DNA of 64,000 nucleotides from Sinomonas albida (lineage in GTDB: Bacteria > Actinomycetota > Actinomycetes > Actinomycetales > Micrococcaceae). A model generated the notes under the pieces. That model was not told the DNA's origin and did not search any database. It saw only the letters and a program-made list of their open reading frames with translations. Location of the stretch: NCBI RefSeq assembly GCF_004919045.1, contig NZ_SWDW01000001.1, forward strand, positions 186,001-250,000, given 5' to 3'. The position numbers were made by a program, and so were the translations under genes. Below are positions 35,755 to 43,958 of the stretch, in pieces. Position 1 is the first letter of the stretch, and the number at the start of each line of letters is the position of its first letter.

Positions 35755-36045
35755 TCAGGGTTGCGCTTGCTCGATGTCCTGATCAGCCGAGGCAGGCGCA
35801 TTCGGTAGGTAATCTCGGAGCCAATGCAGTGCGATACCGATTGCAATCAGAATGGCGCCGAGGGGTGCGAGGCCCAACCTGACCGTACCGAGGATGGACT
35901 CCGTCACACCCACGATGGGCACTCCATTTTGAGTCAGTGTTACCGCGATCGCACGCAGAATGGCAGAGCTCGCCGTATCAAGCACGATGCTGGCAACCCA
36001 CACGAGGATTCCGACGTAGATGAATCGCCTTTTGATCGCCCCCAT
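35755..36045 (-). CDS. small membrane protein
   Basis: A 96-residue protein with GGAG 8 nt before ATG 36045. It has an N-terminal basic patch (AIKRR) and about three hydrophobic segments (FIYVGILVWVASIVLDTASS, LGTVRLGLAPLGAILIAIGI). The start lies 4 nt after the stop of the upstream gene at 36050, so they are cotranscribed. Unknown function. Confidence 0.68.
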   Translation of the reverse strand: MGAIKRRFIYVGILVWVASIVLDTASSAILRAIAVTLTQNGVPIVGVTESILGTVRLGLAPLGAILIAIGIALHWLRDYLPNAPASADQDIEQAQP

Positions 36046-36049
36046 TGGG

Positions 36050-36454
36050 CTACTCCGTCCCCTCATTTGTCGATTCAACTGGCCGCTGGAAGGTGCCAAA
36101 GCGGTTCAAGAGCGCGAGCATCACGGCGAATCCCAGCACGCTGAGCCCGGTGCCAATCCAGCCCGCAGCCTCGTTTCCGTGGAGTTGGAACGCGGCTAGG
36201 CCGAACATGAAGGTGAGCGCGCTGAGCCATCCGGGCATTGAGCGTCCACGGACCCAGGCATCTACTTGTCCGAAGTGCCTCGCCAGCCAGTAGAGCGCGA
36301 GTGCGAATACGGGCACGAAGAGCCAAAACCACGCGGGTTCTGCGAAGACTGCCACCTCGAGAGCGAGGCCGAAGATCGCGCTCAAGGCAAGCCAGTATCG
36401 GGAGGCTCTTGATGCTCCCCGACTCGGTGGGAAACTCGTCTCGGAATTACTCAT
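36050..36454 (-). CDS. hypothetical four-helix membrane protein, paralogue of 34013-34405
   Basis: A 134-residue protein with a textbook AAGGAG before ATG 36454. SRYWLALSAIFGLALEVAVF opens the first hydrophobic segment; three more follow, ending AVMLALLNRFGTFQRPVEST. Layout and both ends match the protein at 34013-34405. It heads a minus-strand run of small membrane protein genes (36454 down to 35520). Unknown function. Confidence 0.75.
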   Translation of the reverse strand: MSNSETSFPPSRGASRASRYWLALSAIFGLALEVAVFAEPAWFWLFVPVFALALYWLARHFGQVDAWVRGRSMPGWLSALTFMFGLAAFQLHGNEAAGWIGTGLSVLGFAVMLALLNRFGTFQRPVESTNEGTE

Positions 36455-36753
36455 TTCAGCTCCTTGGGAATCCCTGTCGCAGCATAGTCGCGTCGCCGCG
36501 AATTGGGAACGCCGAAATGCGCCGCCTGGCCAAGGGCAAGAAGATCTCATCTGCGATTTGGAGGCGAAAATATCGATTCCAGTCGACCTCAGTCGTCGGC
36601 AGACAAGAATGAAGCGATCGCTCATGCTTCTCGACGGACGATGGAGGCCCGCCAGACCGGCGAGAGCTGTAGGCCTAGCCGGAGGCGGAGGGATCAGGAA
36701 CATACGCGGGAAGGTGGCGTAACCCTCAGCCGCACCATGCGAGACTCTGGGCC

Positions 36754-37467
36754 ATGGAGCCCCTTCTCTCTGAACGTCGCGTGATCGACGCGGCGGAGGC
36801 CATGGCGCGAACACTCGGTGAAGACCCCAACCACACCGTCGCGGCTGCGGCGATGGACACGAGCGGGCGGATCCACACCGCCGTCAACGTCCATCACTTC
36901 ACCGGCGGCCCGTGCGCCGAACTGGTCGTGCTCGGTGCCGCCGCCGCTGTCAACGCTGGTCCTCTTGTGGCGATCGCCGCAGCGGGTGATGACGGGCGCG
37001 GTCTCATCCCGCCCTGCGGCCGATGTCGACAGGTGATCCTCGACCTGCACCCGGACGCGATTGTGGCGGTGCCGACGGCGACGGGCCCCGAGATGCGCCA
37101 GATCGTTGAACTTCTACCTGACACTTATTTCTTCCCGGATTCTCGCGCTACCCGCGTGCTGCGCTTCAACAAGCGTTACTACGATGCCGTTGCCAACGGT
37201 GAGAAGACCTCGACCGTCCGCTGGGGCGAGCGAGTCGCGGTTGGCCAGGCGATCTTCTACTTCGAGGACGATGAGGAGCACGCCTCGCTGAACGGAGAGA
37301 TTCGCGCGGTGAACCGCTTCCGCCTCGATGAGCTCACTGCAGAACGCCTTCGGCTCCCGGATGGCGGCTCGACGGAGGGATACCTTGATGCACTCCGTCA
37401 GCACTACCCACAGATGCCTCACGACGCCGCGGTGGATGTCGTCGACTTCAGCCTGCTGAGCTCTTGA
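36754..37467 (+). CDS. cytidine deaminase-like domain fused to an ASCH domain
   Basis: A 237-residue two-domain protein. Residues 1-115 form a short cytidine/blasticidin-S deaminase domain: zinc ligands C54 with catalytic E56 (PCAE), and C88 and C91 (PCGRC). Residues 130-237 form an ASCH domain ([20 protein letters not shown], then [11 protein letters not shown]). K151 and T154 in EKTST match the Lys and Thr of the KTxT catalytic motif of E. coli YqfB, an ASCH amidohydrolase that converts N4-acetylcytidine to cytidine; E208 is a candidate catalytic acid. Fused to a deaminase this would give a two-step salvage from N4-acetylcytidine to uridine. That pathway is inference. No clear ribosome-binding site precedes ATG 36754. 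Confidence 0.83.
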   Translation: MEPLLSERRVIDAAEAMARTLGEDPNHTVAAAAMDTSGRIHTAVNVHHFTGGPCAELVVLGAAAAVNAGPLVAIAAAGDDGRGLIPPCGRCRQVILDLHPDAIVAVPTATGPEMRQIVELLPDTYFFPDSRATRVLRFNKRYYDAVANGEKTSTVRWGERVAVGQAIFYFEDDEEHASLNGEIRAVNRFRLDELTAERLRLPDGGSTEGYLDALRQHYPQMPHDAAVDVVDFSLLSS

Positions 37468-37593
37468 ACCCGTAGTCCGACGAAGTCCAGCATTTATCGG
37501 ACGGTTAGGCGCCTCCACTATCGTTGGCGGTGTTCACCGGCGGCTAGCGGGAGCTGGTCGCGTTCCAATTTCACGCAGACGCGGTGGGGGTTG

Positions 37594-38070
37594 ATGGCAA
37601 CGCTTCATCTGATGGTGGGACTGCCCGGCAGCGGCAAGACCACCTTGGCTCGGGAGCTCGAAGTCGAGCTCTCCGCCCTACGCCTCACCGTTGATGAATG
37701 GCACATCCGGTTGTTCGGAGCTGACGTGCATGATGAAAGCGACGAGGCGGATTGGTTAGCACATAACACTCGGCACTCCACGATCGAGCGTCTCCTATGG
37801 GAAACGACGTCAAGGGTTCTCTCCCTCGGTGTGGACGTGATCCTGGACTTCGGGTTCTGGGCCAGGAGCGAGCGGAACGAGTTTCGAGCCAAGGCTCAGA
37901 ACCTCGGTGCGGGATTCAAGGTTCACTTCGCCGACGTCTCCGAAGAATGCCTCCGCGAACGCATCAGAGCCAGGAATGCCCAGCTTCCGGCGGGCACCTT
38001 TCATATCCCGGAGGCCAAACTCGAGGAGTGGATAATCCAGTTCGAACCACCGTCGCCAGACGAGCTATGA
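37594..38070 (+). CDS. P-loop kinase-like protein (AAA_33 type)
   Basis: A 158-residue protein with LHLMVGLPGSGKTTLARELE (Walker A GLPGSGKT) and LTVDEWHIRLFG. GVDVILDFGFWARSERNEFR and a C-terminal LRERIRARNAQ basic lid helix follow. This is the nucleotide kinase/antibiotic phosphotransferase-like group of small AAA_33 proteins. The substrate is unknown. ATG 37594 follows a G-rich stretch; TTG at 37591 is an alternative. It overlaps the next gene as ATGA. Confidence 0.87.
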   Translation: MATLHLMVGLPGSGKTTLARELEVELSALRLTVDEWHIRLFGADVHDESDEADWLAHNTRHSTIERLLWETTSRVLSLGVDVILDFGFWARSERNEFRAKAQNLGAGFKVHFADVSEECLRERIRARNAQLPAGTFHIPEAKLEEWIIQFEPPSPDEL

Positions 38071-38888
38071 AGAAGATGAGGCTCCGGTACGCCGGGACGT
38101 GCCGGGTGTGCGCTAAGTCGCTTCCGGCTCGGGCGGAAGCGATCTACGACAGCGAGACGAGGACCGTTATCTGCCTGGAGTGCGCCAATGAGGTCGGTGA
38201 GCCTCCCGCTGCGGATCTAGAGTCTCTTTCCGACGTGACCTCGCTTGCAGAGTCTGGTGTTGCCGGCTTATCGGCCCGGCGTGAATACGACCGCCGCAAG
38301 GCGAAAGACGAGCAGAGGCTCCGTGAGAAATGGGGCCGCTTCGGAGGCATCGCCGTCGCCCTTTCTGAGGAGCGACAGAGCACCAAAGCCTGGGAACGGG
38401 GTGCGATTGGCGAGGAACGCCTCGGGGCTCGCCTTGACTCCTTGGCTGACCATGGAATCGCAGTCCTCCACGATCGGCGAATCCCCGGCTCGCAAGCCAA
38501 CATCGACCACATCGTGATAACTCCCAGCGCAATATGGGTGATCGACGCAAAGCGCTACAAGGGGCGGCCCGAGTTGAAGATCGAGGGCGGGATCCTCCGG
38601 CCGCGCGCCGAGAAGCTTCTCGTCGGTCGGCGTGACTGCACAAAGCTCGTCGATGGGGTGCTCAAGCAAGTCGACGTGCTGCGCAGACTCGTCCCTGGCC
38701 CTCGCGTCGTTGGGGCTCTCTGTTTTGTGGAGGCGGATTGGCCTCTGATCGGGGGCATGTTCACGACTCGCGAGATACCCGTGCTGTCTCCGCGAAGGCT
38801 GGTCAAACAGCTTCTGCAGGAAGCCGCTGGTGATGTTGACGTCGCCGCGATCCGCGGGGCGGTGGCCTCACGATTCAAGCCCGCCTGA
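38067..38888 (+). CDS. zinc-ribbon and NERD-domain protein
   Basis: A 273-residue protein. The N-terminus has two CxxC pairs (C12/C15 and C36/C39), forming a small zinc ribbon. A charged helical linker (SARREYDRRKAKDEQRLREK) follows, and a nuclease-related domain lies at about 110-270: AWERGAIGEERLGARLDSLA, then IDHIVITPSAIWVIDAKRYK. The D of IDH and DAK of IDAKRYK are the PD-(D/E)XK-like catalytic positions. NERD proteins are suspected nucleases. The ATG overlaps the kinase stop, so the pair is translationally coupled. Confidence 0.87.
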   Translation: MKKMRLRYAGTCRVCAKSLPARAEAIYDSETRTVICLECANEVGEPPAADLESLSDVTSLAESGVAGLSARREYDRRKAKDEQRLREKWGRFGGIAVALSEERQSTKAWERGAIGEERLGARLDSLADHGIAVLHDRRIPGSQANIDHIVITPSAIWVIDAKRYKGRPELKIEGGILRPRAEKLLVGRRDCTKLVDGVLKQVDVLRRLVPGPRVVGALCFVEADWPLIGGMFTTREIPVLSPRRLVKQLLQEAAGDVDVAAIRGAVASRFKPA

Positions 38889-38889
38889 G

Positions 38890-39387
38890 TCAGTCCCGGC
38901 GACCGATCGGCTTGGTCATCGCAAGCTCACGCCGCGCGTCGTTTGATCGGAGCCGTTGTGCGTCCGCGTCGAATGCGAAACCCAGCTTTTCGTAGAATCC
39001 GATCGCCGAGGTGTTGTCGGACATCACCGAAAGTCGGACGGAGCTTGCGCCGCCATTCCCGGCCCATGACTCCACTGCGGCGATCAGCTTGCGGGCAATA
39101 CCTTTGCCTCTAGCCTCGGGGGCGACCCACATCGCGACGATGGTTATCGACGAGGGGCTGTCGCCGGGTATGCCACTTGCCGTGCCCACAGGTCGTCCGT
39201 CAAGCATGGCAATCAGATTGAGCACATTCTGTTTCTCAAGCAGCGACCGCCACCGTTGTTCCGTGTCGCCCTTGCCTGACCATTGGGCGAGCGTGGAGGT
39301 GAATGCTTGGGGATCTTCGCCCAGGGCGCGCCTGCGCACGAGGCGATACAGCTGCCAGTCATCAGGGGACACATGCCGGAGTTCCAC
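38890..39387 (-). CDS. GNAT-family N-acetyltransferase
   Basis: A 165-residue acetyltransferase from GTG 39387, with GGAGAT just upstream. VELRHVSPDDWQLYRLVRRR opens the domain; VAPEARGKGIARKLIAAVES is the acetyl-CoA pyrophosphate-binding loop, and DNTSAIGFYEKLGFAFD closes it. The substrate is unknown. It is divergent from the TmrB-like gene with only 51 bp between them, which must hold both promoters. Confidence 0.92.
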   Translation of the reverse strand: MELRHVSPDDWQLYRLVRRRALGEDPQAFTSTLAQWSGKGDTEQRWRSLLEKQNVLNLIAMLDGRPVGTASGIPGDSPSSITIVAMWVAPEARGKGIARKLIAAVESWAGNGGASSVRLSVMSDNTSAIGFYEKLGFAFDADAQRLRSNDARRELAMTKPIGRRD

Positions 39388-39438
39388 ATCTCCAGTCTGG
39401 CCTCTGGCCGGACGGACGTTGGCACTAGAGTCCGTTCC

Positions 39439-39963
39439 ATGATCGTTTGGCTCAACGGCACCCATGGAGCGGGAAAGACGACGACGAGCGAGCTGGTGCA
39501 GCGATTGCTGCCCGACTCGCGCGTCCTCGACGCTGAGAAGGTCGGCGAGGTGCTCATGGACATCAAGCCGGGGCTTCCAGCGACGGACAACTTCCAGCAC
39601 TGGGAGCCGTGGCGACCGCTTGTTGTCGAAACCGCCCGGCGCGTGATCGAGTACACCGGCGGTACGCTGGTGATGCCAATGACTGTCTTGGTCGAGAGCT
39701 ACTGGCGCGAGATCAGCGAAGGTCTCGCCGAGCACGGCATCCCGATTCAGCATTTCGTGCTGCACGCAGACCAGGCCACGCTCCGTGACCGCATCCAGAA
39801 CGACAAGGTCCTCGGTCCCTCAACGTTCCGCTTCGCGTACCTGGAGCCATACGCCGAGGCGGCTCGCACCTGGCTGCACGATGAGGCAGAGGTCGTCGAC
39901 ACCACGCACATCACAGCGGACCAGGCGGCAAGGCAGATCGCAGATTCGGTGCTTGGTCGCTAG
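39439..39963 (+). CDS. TmrB-like P-loop ATPase
   Basis: A 174-residue protein with MIVWLNGTHGAGKTTTSELV (Walker A at residues 7-14), LDAEKVGEVLMDIKPG and VMPMTVLVESYWREISEGLA. This matches the TmrB group, whose Bacillus member gives tunicamycin resistance, and related AAA_33 proteins. TAGAGT lies about 8 nt before ATG 39439 and no Shine-Dalgarno is seen, so the transcript may be leaderless. Resistance to a particular drug cannot be inferred. Confidence 0.87.
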   Translation: MIVWLNGTHGAGKTTTSELVQRLLPDSRVLDAEKVGEVLMDIKPGLPATDNFQHWEPWRPLVVETARRVIEYTGGTLVMPMTVLVESYWREISEGLAEHGIPIQHFVLHADQATLRDRIQNDKVLGPSTFRFAYLEPYAEAARTWLHDEAEVVDTTHITADQAARQIADSVLGR

Positions 39964-40263
39964 GAGGGCGGGTGTCGCGGGGCTCAGGCGCTCCGAAGAC
40001 GCGCCGCGAGTGCCCAACTTTCAACGGACGAGAAGCCCGTGATTCCGCCGAAGTCGGGGCGACACGCCTATGAAGTGCCTAACTTTGCTTCTTGCCCCAT
40101 AAATCTTCACTTGACATCCGCCGATCTCGCGGATTGGATGAGAGGGCGGACTGCAGCCGGCAGGGTTTGAGGGCCTGTCCGCGCGCTTCAAGCAGACTGA
40201 CGCTGAAGTTTCCCGTTTGTCGCGACCAGCCCGATCGGCTACCAAACCTCTAGGGAATTCTCC
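39964..40263. other. gene-free stretch with GTGCCYAACTT repeats
   Basis: About 300 bp between the TmrB-like gene and a small membrane ORF. It contains GTGCCCAACTT at 40010-40020 and GTGCCTAACTT at 40075-40085; a third copy lies at 41733-41743 beyond the broken polymerase gene. No protein or RNA gene is evident. Confidence 0.5.
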
Positions 40264-40446
40264 GTGAATCGCAATTCGACGATCTGGCTTCTGATCGCAC
40301 TTATCCTTGGCTCCTACTCCATCTACGTTTTTTCCTCTGGTCACGGCGATTCTCCGTGGTCGGTCGTTTCCGGAGTTGTCCTCGTAGTTGGCTCACTCGT
40401 GTCGTTGGCGATGTCCGTGCGGTCGAAGAGCTCATCAGGAAGCTGA
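40264..40446 (+). CDS. possible small membrane protein
   Basis: A 60-residue reading frame from GTG with AGGGA just upstream. Two hydrophobic segments (TIWLLIALILGSYSIYVF and SVVSGVVLVVGSLVSLAM) are followed by a Ser/Lys tail. The hydrophobic pattern supports a real gene, but it is short and unmatched. Confidence 0.5.
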   Translation: MNRNSTIWLLIALILGSYSIYVFSSGHGDSPWSVVSGVVLVVGSLVSLAMSVRSKSSSGS

Positions 40447-40541
40447 GAACTGTAACGGGAACCGCCCGAGCGAGGCTGAGATTCCCCATAGCGGCTGGGA
40501 GAGTCGATGCCTGCCGGGGACGTATAGGGCACACTGGTGTC

Positions 40542-41614
40542 GTGACCGGAACCCGGTGGGTGCTGCACGTAGATCTCGACCAGTTCATTGCGGCCGTCGA
40601 AATACTGCGGCGGCCGGAGATTGCGGGTAAGCCGGTCATTGTCGGCGGTCGGGGCGACCCTACGGAACGGGCCGTGGTCTCTACCGCGTCCTACGAAGCC
40701 CGGGCGTTCGGCGTCGGCTCCGGAATGCCGTTGCGTATCGCGGCTCGAAAAGTGCCCGACGCCGTGATTCTGCCCGTCGATCACCAGGCTTACCTAGAGG
40801 CGTCCGAATCGGTAATGGCTACCCTGCGCGCGCAGCCCGGCGCGACCGTGCAGGTGCTGGGCTGGGACGAAGCCTTCGTGGGCATCGAGACGGGGATCCG
40901 GAGGCCTACGCCCGCCAGATCCAGACGGCTGTCCTCGAGCAAACGCGGCTGCATTGCAGCGTGGGCATCGGCGACACTTTAGTCAGGGCCAAGGTCGCCA
41001 CCGGCTTCGGCAAGCCGGCCGGCATCTTCCGCCTCACCGCCGCGAACTGGCTCGACGTCATGGGCCCCCGGCCCACCAAGGACCTGTGGGGCGTCGGGGC
41101 CAAGGTTTCGGCCCGGCTAGCCAAGCTCGGTATCACCACGGTTGCCGAGCTCGCCGCGTCCGACCCCCAGTACCTGATCCCCGAGTTCGGCCCCAGGATG
41201 GGCCCGTGGTACGCAGAGCTCGGACGTGGCGACGGAGCCAGCGTCGTGGACGACACCCCGTGGGTTGCCCGCGGGCACAGCCGTGAGACCACGTTCCAGC
41301 GCGACCTGACCGATTCTGCCCAAGTGGAGGACGCTGTCAGGGAGCTGGCTGCGCATGTCCTGCAGGATGTCGCGGCCGAAGGTAGGCCCGTGATCGGGTT
41401 GACCCTGAAGGTTCGGTACGCACCCTTCATCACCAAGACTTACGCCCACAAAATCGCCGAGACCTTCGACCGGTCCGAAGTCCTCGCCCGGGCCCTAGAC
41501 CTCGCGGCCGGAATCGAACCGGACCGTCCCATCCGACTTCTGGGCTTGCGGGCCGAAATGCCAATGCCCGACGACAGCCGGAAAGGGCACACGCCAACCC
41601 GCGGCGGCTGGTGA
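40542..41614 (+). pseudogene. Y-family DNA polymerase IV (DinB-like), frameshifted
   Basis: The frame from GTG 40542 encodes VLHVDLDQFIAAVEILRRPE, IVGGRGDP and VLGWDEAFVGIETG, the palm of a DinB-like polymerase. It then runs into unrelated sequence at the G-run 40892-40895. The next frame continues the protein smoothly (DPEAYARQIQTAVLEQTRLH, then GIGDTLVRAKVATGFGKPAG, ANWLDVMG and the little-finger domain to 41614). One missing G in the run explains everything, so this is either a recent inactivating mutation or a sequencing error. Ile16 occupies the usual aromatic steric-gate position (DLDQFI), as with the non-aromatic gate of mycobacterial DinB2, which admits ribonucleotides. Confidence 0.88.
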
Positions 41615-42196
41615 CGCCGTCCGCTCGGGTCGGCGACGCAGGAGTGCCCTTCGCACGAGCTGATCATCAGCGCGGCGAGTGGTGCGTCACCGCCACTTCG
41701 CGTGCCCCCGAAAGGACCAGACTGCCGAACCTGTGCCTAACTTCGAGGGGGGCTCGCCGCGCGTGTTCGTGCGGAAGTTGAGACCGAGGTGCCTAGCCTG
41801 CCCCTAATTGTCGGCCGAAGCGTTACCAATAAGTTGGCAGATCTGATTGTTCCTTGTTGAACGAGCGTCTTGAACAAGCTCGCTGAGGGCCTTCAATGTG
41901 TGGCCGGTTCGATCAGCAGTCATGTGTTGCACGGTATGAACCGCCTCCTACATCCTCAGATAGCCGCCAGGGAGGATTGGGTCCGAACTTCGGTCCCAGG
42001 CAAGGTGAGTAGCTTCTCATCCTTCGCAGCTGAATGTCCCCTCGGTTCTCCCAATTCTCATATCTCCCAGCGGTATATCCCCTCCGCTGAGGTTCGATCG
42101 TTCCGTCGTGGTCCACCGAGCTTGCCAGCTCGGAGGCTCCAGAGACATGTCAGTGCCCGCCTCCCGCCCCTGGACTGAACGTCGGCCTCCGAGATG
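41615..42196. other. gene-free stretch before the defence operon
   Basis: About 580 bp between the broken polymerase gene and the end of drmB. Short frames on both strands lack family sequence. It carries a third GTGCCTAACTT element at 41733-41743. No terminator with a U-tract, tRNA or integrase remnant was found, although this is the border of the defence operon. Confidence 0.55.
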
Positions 42197-43957
42197 TCAG
42201 CGCTCAATCGAGGGAGTCAAACCAGAGAGATCCGATGCGAAGGCGTCGAACAGCCCTTGGTCGCGGCTGCCGGGGGTTCCGAAGAGGAGCCCTCGGTCCA
42301 GCCCACCGTTGAACCCTTCGCAGCTGGTCTCCGGCAGGTAGACGCAGTTGTGACAAGCTGCGAGATTGCGTCCGTCGGTGCCCGCGCCAGTGGATTCGAT
42401 GCAGACCGGGTCGGCAGAGCACCAGGAAAGGCGCTGGAGACCTTCGCGGAAGACGTTGGCCAGAGTGCTGGTGTCCGCCTGCGCAGCCAGGCCGCCGAGG
42501 CTTCCTGCCGAATCGGCTGAGGCTGTGAAGAGGAGGACTCCGGCGGAGTCGTCGTCGACGTACAGTCGCTCTCGGATCGATGATGTGGGATAGCCGGCAT
42601 CCATGGAGAGCTGGTCAATCAGAACGTGGGCTAGGGTGTGCACCGCGACCTTGATGATGTCGACTGGGGCTGGCTGCTGCTTTCGCTGGGCGGCCGCCGC
42701 CTTCGCGTTTGCTGTGAGCTGCTCGAGGCGTCCCTGGACGAATTCTTGGCGGGACCATTCCTCCAGGCGGTCGCGGTCGAGTGCGATGAAGATTCCCTCT
42801 CCGATGTTCTCAATGGCAGGAAGCCAGGGAACTTTGTGATCCTCGGGGCTGAGGGGAGACGTCTTGACCTCAGGGTTGTCCTCTGAGGGGGCGGTCAGCC
42901 GACTGAAGCCGAATAGCGCCCTGACCTCCCGGAGGCGGGTGACTCGTCGGACGCCGGTCACCAGCGGGTAGAGGCTGGGATCGACGTCGACCGGTAGGCA
43001 GACGAAGTCACGGCCGGGGCCGTCTTCACGCCCTTCTACCAGTGCAGCGAACTCCTGCTTCTTGAGTTGTGCGGTGTTGGCCGTCCCCGAGTCGTCGTTG
43101 TGGAAGAGGCGTTTGATCTCGGCGATGATCTCCTCCTCCGAGTACTTGCCGCCGTACTTCTTGGCTGCTGTCGTGATGAGGACTCGCCCTTCAGGGGTGA
43201 GGGCCTCCGGATCGGCTAGAAAGCCAGCATCGGCAGCAACGGCCTTGGACAGCGCCTCTGAATAGGGAGGAATGGAGATGACCGAGGCGATTGAAGGGAA
43301 CCATACGTTGGAAGCACCGCGTTGTGTGGCGCGCGGCTTCTTGTCGCAGTTCTTCTCGGTGAACTTCGCCCCACCGAGCCAGGGCCGCCGGCCGTTGCAG
43401 CGCATTGGGCCGAAGGCGTTGGGGAAGAAGGCATCCGCGAGACTGCGTTTCCGTCCGCAGGAGCAGGAGACAACCATGTCACCGAGTGAGGAGGTGCGAC
43501 CCTGGGCTTTGAGCTCCAGAAGGTGAGCTCCGGGATCGGGGGAGTAGTACTCCGCATGAACCCAGTAATGATAGGGAAAGTCATCGATGTGTCCGTCTTG
43601 GCAGATGACGATCAGGCGGGAGGGAGTGAGTGTAGGGGACTTGCAGAACCCGCACTTCGGGTCGTTCCACGCCGATTTGAGTCGCGCGAGGTCTCCGAGA
43701 CGTCCGCATTTGCTGCATGACTGGATGAAGGGGAAACGGATGACGGATACAGACCCGGTCTTTTTGCTGGCGGACGGAAGGTAGAGCGCTGCGACGTTCA
43801 GGGCCCGGGCCAGTCGGGGCTCCGGGACGGGGGTCAGGTGTCCCTGGTCCCACTGGTCGAGACTGGCGACCATGAAGCTGGCGTTCTCGTCCGGCAGCAG
43901 GCCGCCCACTCCGTACGTTGAGAGCAGCTGGGACCTGCGGACCTTCAGTTCTGCCAT
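42197..43957 (-). CDS. drmB: DrmB-family DISARM protein (DUF1998)
   Basis: A 586-residue protein with the DrmB pattern: N-terminal LKVRRSQLLSTYGVGGLLPD, a zinc-binding CSKCGRLGDLARLKSAW followed by CGFC, and ICQDGHIDDFPYHYWVH. A further CSCGRKRSL motif follows. The C-terminal DUF1998 region (VAVHTLAHVLIDQLSMDAGY, then CHNCVYLPETSCEGFNGGLD) carries more cysteines. In DISARM, DrmA and DrmB form a core complex acting on invading phage DNA. ATG 43957 is one nucleotide after the drmA stop. It is the last gene of the operon; no drmC follows. Confidence 0.88.
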   Translation of the reverse strand: MAELKVRRSQLLSTYGVGGLLPDENASFMVASLDQWDQGHLTPVPEPRLARALNVAALYLPSASKKTGSVSVIRFPFIQSCSKCGRLGDLARLKSAWNDPKCGFCKSPTLTPSRLIVICQDGHIDDFPYHYWVHAEYYSPDPGAHLLELKAQGRTSSLGDMVVSCSCGRKRSLADAFFPNAFGPMRCNGRRPWLGGAKFTEKNCDKKPRATQRGASNVWFPSIASVISIPPYSEALSKAVAADAGFLADPEALTPEGRVLITTAAKKYGGKYSEEEIIAEIKRLFHNDDSGTANTAQLKKQEFAALVEGREDGPGRDFVCLPVDVDPSLYPLVTGVRRVTRLREVRALFGFSRLTAPSEDNPEVKTSPLSPEDHKVPWLPAIENIGEGIFIALDRDRLEEWSRQEFVQGRLEQLTANAKAAAAQRKQQPAPVDIIKVAVHTLAHVLIDQLSMDAGYPTSSIRERLYVDDDSAGVLLFTASADSAGSLGGLAAQADTSTLANVFREGLQRLSWCSADPVCIESTGAGTDGRNLAACHNCVYLPETSCEGFNGGLDRGLLFGTPGSRDQGLFDAFASDLSGLTPSIER

Positions 43958-43958
43958 G

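Noticed and set aside
41870..42178. Overlapping short frames on both strands before drmB
   Set aside because: Both lack family sequence and start signals; the stretch is better described as non-coding.
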